Shown here piece by piece: positions 60,119 through 64,000 of a stretch of 64,000 nucleotides of DNA (positions within the stretch are counted from its first letter, which is position 1; each line of letters opens with the position of its first letter). Source of the stretch: Myxococcota bacterium (lineage in GTDB: Bacteria; Myxococcota; Kuafuiibacteriia; Kuafuiibacteriales; Kuafuiibacteriaceae). The notes beneath the pieces are model-generated. The model did not search any database, was not told the origin of the DNA, and saw only the letters and a list, made by a program, of their open reading frames with translations. The stretch covers positions 1 to 64,000 of the forward strand of contig JANQQN010000278.1 of NCBI GenBank assembly GCA_028289325.1, written 5' to 3'. The position numbers were made by a program, and so were the translations under genes.

Positions 60119-61684
60119 TTAGTCGGGGCGGTCGTTCGGCCCGAGCTCGGAGGAGGTTGGGCGCTCGTCGAGCTTGAAACGCGATACGAGACCACCGAGC
60201 TTCTCAGCCGTTTCGGCGACGTTTCGGGCCATCGAACGAGTTTGGCTGGCGAGTGCGGTCGTCTCCTGGACGGCGCACACCATCGACGTCGAGCTCTCAC
60301 CCGCGATCTCTATCCGCTCGACGACCTCCTGCAGGATCCGCGATACCTCCGCGGTGGTGGCGGTTTGCTGTTCCACCGCGGCCGCGATGGTGCTCTGGAG
60401 ATCATGAATTCGACCGATGACCTCCCCGACGTCCGAGAGCGCACCGGCCGTGCCTCCGGCGTCCCGCTGAATGTTCTCGACCCGGGAGGCGATATCGTCG
60501 GTTGCGTTGGCCGTTTCTTTGGCCAGCTCCTTGACCTCGTGGGCCACCACCGAGAAGCCCTTTCCTGCCTCACCCGCGCGCGCGGCCTCGATCGTTGCGT
60601 TGAGGGCGAGCAGGTTGGTCTGCTGGGCGATCGAAGCGATGACCTTCACGACCTTGCCGATCTCGGTGCTGCTCTCGCTCAGTCGGCGGACCAGACTGTC
60701 CGCCGACCCCGCGGTGCTCACGGCCTCCTTCGCAACCAGCGTGCATTGCTCGGCGCTGTCGGCAATGCTCCGGATCGATTCGTTGAGCTCGTGCATGGCC
60801 GAAGACGCCGCGCCGACGGACTCACCGGCCTTGTCGACCACGCCGGAGACGGACTCGGCTTCGGTTGAGGCGCGGCCAGAGGCTTCGGCGGCGCATTCGC
60901 TCTGGCCCCGACTGGCGACCCCCAGCTCGCGCAGATCATCGGACGCCGACGCGATCGCGGCGACGTCTGTGCGCAACCGGGCGAGAAGCTCCCCGAGGGC
61001 CTCCGCGATCTGCGGAACGGCCCCCGTGCCCGAGACCGTCGGGTCCAGACGAAGATCTCCTTGTGCCGCGCTCCGCATATGGGCGAGCAGCTGTTCCACC
61101 TGGGTTTGAACCCTGCGCGTTTCTTCGGCCTGTCGGGCGGCCTCCGCCTCGGCCTGCCGTTGAAGCATCTGGTCGGTGACGTCTTGCACCACTTCGATAT
61201 GTCCGCCGTCGGACTTCAGGTAGGCCGCGTCGACCTGAAAATCCCGGTTGAGGCCTGGTTGCCGAAAGTAGGACCTCGTTTCCCCGGCCTTCAGACGAGC
61301 GATGCCGCAGCGTTCGGTCCGGCAGATGTCCGCGCCCCAGTTGTGGCAACGTTCCCCCAAGACTTCACGCCTGGCCTTACCTGTGATCTCCTCGGCGGCG
61401 CGATTGATGAAGGTCCAACGCTTGGACGCGTCGGTCACGGAGATGGGGAATGGAATCGCGTCGAGCAGCTCCTCGTACCATTGTGCGCGTTTGGCGATCG
61501 CGTTCAGTATTCCGTTTACGCCTTCGGCGTCGACGGTTTCTCCCTTGGAGATCCGAAGGTCGAAGCGGCCCCCTTCGATAGCTGTCGCGATTTCGCTGGG
61601 ATCAGCGACCGTCACGTTACTCGTGGGCGGGGCCTTACTGGGGGGCGCGGACTGTCGGTCAGATGAATTGGATGTCGCGGACAC
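60119..61684 (-). CDS. PAS-containing methyl-accepting chemotaxis protein
   Basis: PAS WYEELLDAIPFPISVTDASKRWTFINRAAEEITGK; MCP tip IASIAQQTNLLALNATIEAARAGEAGKGFSVVAHEVKELAKE. Confidence 0.92.
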   Translation of the reverse strand: MSATSNSSDRQSAPPSKAPPTSNVTVADPSEIATAIEGGRFDLRISKGETVDAEGVNGILNAIAKRAQWYEELLDAIPFPISVTDASKRWTFINRAAEEITGKARREVLGERCHNWGADICRTERCGIARLKAGETRSYFRQPGLNRDFQVDAAYLKSDGGHIEVVQDVTDQMLQRQAEAEAARQAEETRRVQTQVEQLLAHMRSAAQGDLRLDPTVSGTGAVPQIAEALGELLARLRTDVAAIASASDDLRELGVASRGQSECAAEASGRASTEAESVSGVVDKAGESVGAASSAMHELNESIRSIADSAEQCTLVAKEAVSTAGSADSLVRRLSESSTEIGKVVKVIASIAQQTNLLALNATIEAARAGEAGKGFSVVAHEVKELAKETANATDDIASRVENIQRDAGGTAGALSDVGEVIGRIHDLQSTIAAAVEQQTATTAEVSRILQEVVERIEIAGESSTSMVCAVQETTALASQTRSMARNVAETAEKLGGLVSRFKLDERPTSSELGPNDRPD

Positions 61685-61848
61685 TTACGATACCTCGATC
61701 ATCTATTTCGAGCGTGGCCCCGCGAGTATGAGGCGTGGGGCGACGGCCCCGAAACACCGGTACCCGTGGTGTCACTCGTGAGAACTCGAGGACGTCAACG
61801 TCGCGCCCTCTGTGGCCGGGCTGACGAAGCGGGTCGCTTAAAGACGGC

Positions 61849-61925
61849 CTAGGGCGCGTTCATCCATTCGAACAGGGCCTGGTCCGTCGGCCGAGGATGC
61901 CGCAAGACGCCGGCTTGGTGCTCGG
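61849..61925. repeat. Copy 1 of 77-bp direct repeat (truncated gene tail)
   Basis: 74/77 identical to 63623-63699; encodes HQAGVLRHPRPTDQALFEWMNAP* on minus strand. Confidence 0.88.
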
Positions 61926-61947
61926 ACTCCGGGCGAACGCTCGCGCG

Positions 61948-63327
61948 TTACGGCGACATGGTCGCTGGTGTTGCTTGCTCCGGCATACGGGCGTGACCTA
62001 GCCGGGTCGGTGGGGCATCGGAGCTCGATGAAAGGTCGGGCGCTACCGGGATGCGCACGATCGCGGTGGCGCCCTGGTCGGACGACTGGAGCTGCAGTTC
62101 GCCACCATGCTCCTGCACGATGCTGCGGCTGACGGCTAAGCCCAGACCCATCTTCACCCGTGCGCCGCTGCGCTGAAATGCAGGCTCGAAGACCTGCTCT
62201 ACGAGCTCTGGCGGAACACCCGGGCCATGGTCTCGCACGCGAATGACGACGTCGCCGTCTTCCAGCGCGCTGCGGACATGGATGGTGCCTCGACCGTTCA
62301 TGGCTTCCGAGGCATTCTTGATGAGGTTGAGGAACACCATGTTGAGTTGGGCTGCGTTGCCCCGCACTCGCGGCAGGCTTGAGACCTCGACCTCGACGAC
62401 GAGATGGCCCAGGCTCTGCCGTTCGACGAGTTGGGCGCTGCTTTCGATGCCCGGGCCGACATCGAATTCCTCGATGGTCGCCGCATCAGGTCGAGCGAAT
62501 GCGCGGAGTCCGTCGAGGACGTCCTGTATACGGCGCGTCGCGGTGTCCGCGGTGTCCGCTGCTTGCGCGATCGCGCCCCGAGCGCGCTCGATACGCTCAG
62601 GGTTGGACTCGAGCACATCCACCGCCCGTCGGAGGGTGTGGAGGCTCGACTGAAGGGTTCCGAGGGGACTGTTGAGCTCATGGGCGGTCCCTGCCACGAG
62701 CCGACCCATCACTCTCACTCGCTGCTCATGCAGGTCCCTCATATCGCCGTACAGCTGCTCGGCGACCTGGCGGGCGCGCCGTGCGGCCAGCGACATGACG
62801 ACGGTTTGGCAGGCGATCAGCACCACCGCGACGATGGATGTTTGCGCCAGTCCACCATCAGCCACGTACCGCGTGGTGACATACCCAACGAGTGCATAAG
62901 CGCCGGTCCAGGCCGGTACTTTCCAGTCGAGGCGGAGTGCATTGAGGGAGAGGATGATGATGAGACCGAGCGTAGCGCCGGCGAGGATGCTGGCCCGCAG
63001 CTCGTGCCGCTCGGCCGGCAAGGTGTCGCAGATTTTGAAGGCGCTCCCGAGGAGGACTGTGAGGTCGAGGACGGTGCTGGCGATGGGAAAACGTTTGTCA
63101 AAGCGACGCCGCAGGACAGTCGCCCCGAAGAGAACCAGAAGGGCGGTGTAGGCAAGATACAGGGGGGCCGGGGTGCTTCGCCCTTCGACGATCGAGATGA
63201 GGAGCAGGCTCAGACCGACGGCGGACCAGATTCCAATCCGGATGAGATTGATTGTCCGCTCTTGGCGCCAGCTCGCGTCCTCTAGATGCCGAAGCAGCGC
63301 ATATCTTCGCCCATCACTGGCCTCCAT
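61948..63327 (-). CDS. Membrane sensor histidine kinase
   Basis: Six-ish TM helices; VAGTAHELNSPLGTLQSSL; VRDHGPGVPPELVEQVFEPAF; GLGLAVSRSIVQEHGG. Confidence 0.9.
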   Translation of the reverse strand: MEASDGRRYALLRHLEDASWRQERTINLIRIGIWSAVGLSLLLISIVEGRSTPAPLYLAYTALLVLFGATVLRRRFDKRFPIASTVLDLTVLLGSAFKICDTLPAERHELRASILAGATLGLIIILSLNALRLDWKVPAWTGAYALVGYVTTRYVADGGLAQTSIVAVVLIACQTVVMSLAARRARQVAEQLYGDMRDLHEQRVRVMGRLVAGTAHELNSPLGTLQSSLHTLRRAVDVLESNPERIERARGAIAQAADTADTATRRIQDVLDGLRAFARPDAATIEEFDVGPGIESSAQLVERQSLGHLVVEVEVSSLPRVRGNAAQLNMVFLNLIKNASEAMNGRGTIHVRSALEDGDVVIRVRDHGPGVPPELVEQVFEPAFQRSGARVKMGLGLAVSRSIVQEHGGELQLQSSDQGATAIVRIPVAPDLSSSSDAPPTRLGHARMPEQATPATMSP

Positions 63328-63622
63328 CGATACGACGGTCTAACTGCGCCCAATCCGTGTCAATGCACCCGGTTGCGTCGCCTCCACTCGGCGTCCGCCG
63401 ATTTCAGAACGATAAGACTTCTTCAGGGACGATAAGGCTGCTTGCGCGGTAGCGCCTCGTTGAGCGGTCCAGCTCTGGTGTGATCGTTTGCTAACGACAC
63501 GATAACGATCTGTCGGAGGCGCGATAAGATACTACCACACCTTCCATCGACGATTCGCCGTTGCGGCGGCTGTAGCTTTGCAATCAAAGGCCCTGTCGAG
63601 CGAGGTCCGCTTCGGCGACCTG

Positions 63623-63699
63623 ATCTAGGGCGCGTTCATCCATTCGAACAGGGTCTGGTCTGTCGGCCGAGGATGCCGCAAGACGTCGGCTTGGTGCTC
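63623..63699. repeat. Copy 2 of 77-bp direct repeat (3' end of intact gene)
   Basis: Matches 61849-61925 with three C/T differences. Confidence 0.88.
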
Positions 63700-64000
63700 G
63701 GCCCACTCCGGCCAGTGCACGGCGAGGGGGCGCGCGTCGCTCTGCACGACCAACAGCGGCCGAAGTCGGGCGCGCTCGATGAAGTGCGGGATGTCGCCGG
63801 CCATGAGGATCCGGTGGACGTACCCTTCGTCGGGAAACGCTTCGCCGAAAGCGTCCATCCAGCTGCCCATGACCCCGTCGATGACCGCCTTGTCGAAGTC
63901 GAGCCACAGCGACTGGGCGACGAGGCCGATGAGCGCGTTGTCCAGACCTCGGGCGAACAGGACCATCGATCGATCGCCGACCCGGGCCCGAATGGCGCGG
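63625..64000 (-). CDS. Hypothetical protein, N-terminus beyond window end
   Basis: Open frame continues upstream of the internal Met at 63966 to window edge: ...RAIRARVGDRSMVLFARGLDNALIGLVAQSL...DQTLFEWMNAP*. Confidence 0.65.
   Translation of the reverse strand, partial: RAIRARVGDRSMVLFARGLDNALIGLVAQSLWLDFDKAVIDGVMGSWMDAFGEAFPDEGYVHRILMAGDIPHFIERARLRPLLVVQSDARPLAVHWPEWAEHQADVLRHPRPTDQTLFEWMNAP

Overview
High-GC chromosomal window, Myxococcota/deltaproteobacteria-like by gene content (inference only). About 43 credible protein-coding loci. No rRNA, tRNA, CRISPR array or transposase was recognised. Main blocks: (i) mixed metabolic, secreted and lipoprotein genes, 1-15 kb. (ii) A heptaheme cytochrome, an orphan Csb2 (Cas5/Cas6-fusion)-like protein and a WYL regulator, 15.3-19.8 kb. 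(iii) A lipoprotein catalase-peroxidase, 21.5-23.8 kb. (iv) A UGSC-type selenoprotein module, 23.9-27.2 kb: the ORF track splits one gene at an in-frame TGA (25742-25744) that reads as Sec in ...ALAD-U-GSCTSC..., followed by a perfect 8-bp hairpin with a G-first loop at bacterial SECIS spacing. It lies beside a thioredoxin-like partner gene and a convergent PheS-like paralog. (v) A tightly packed eight-gene minus-strand cluster, 39703->28588: FHA/trypsin-like protease, large membrane protein, MotA/TolQ-like and MotB/OmpA-like proteins, two unknowns, an alpha-oxoamine-synthase homolog whose PLP lysine is replaced by Asp, and an ABC1/UbiB kinase. This is the best candidate for an undescribed system. 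(vi) An ECF sigma/anti-sigma/caspase-barrel operon, 44.9-47.8 kb. (vii) An alternative chemosensory cluster with a porin and a periplasmic helical-repeat protein, 50-61.7 kb. Many long ORFs in the track are antisense high-GC artefacts and were discarded.
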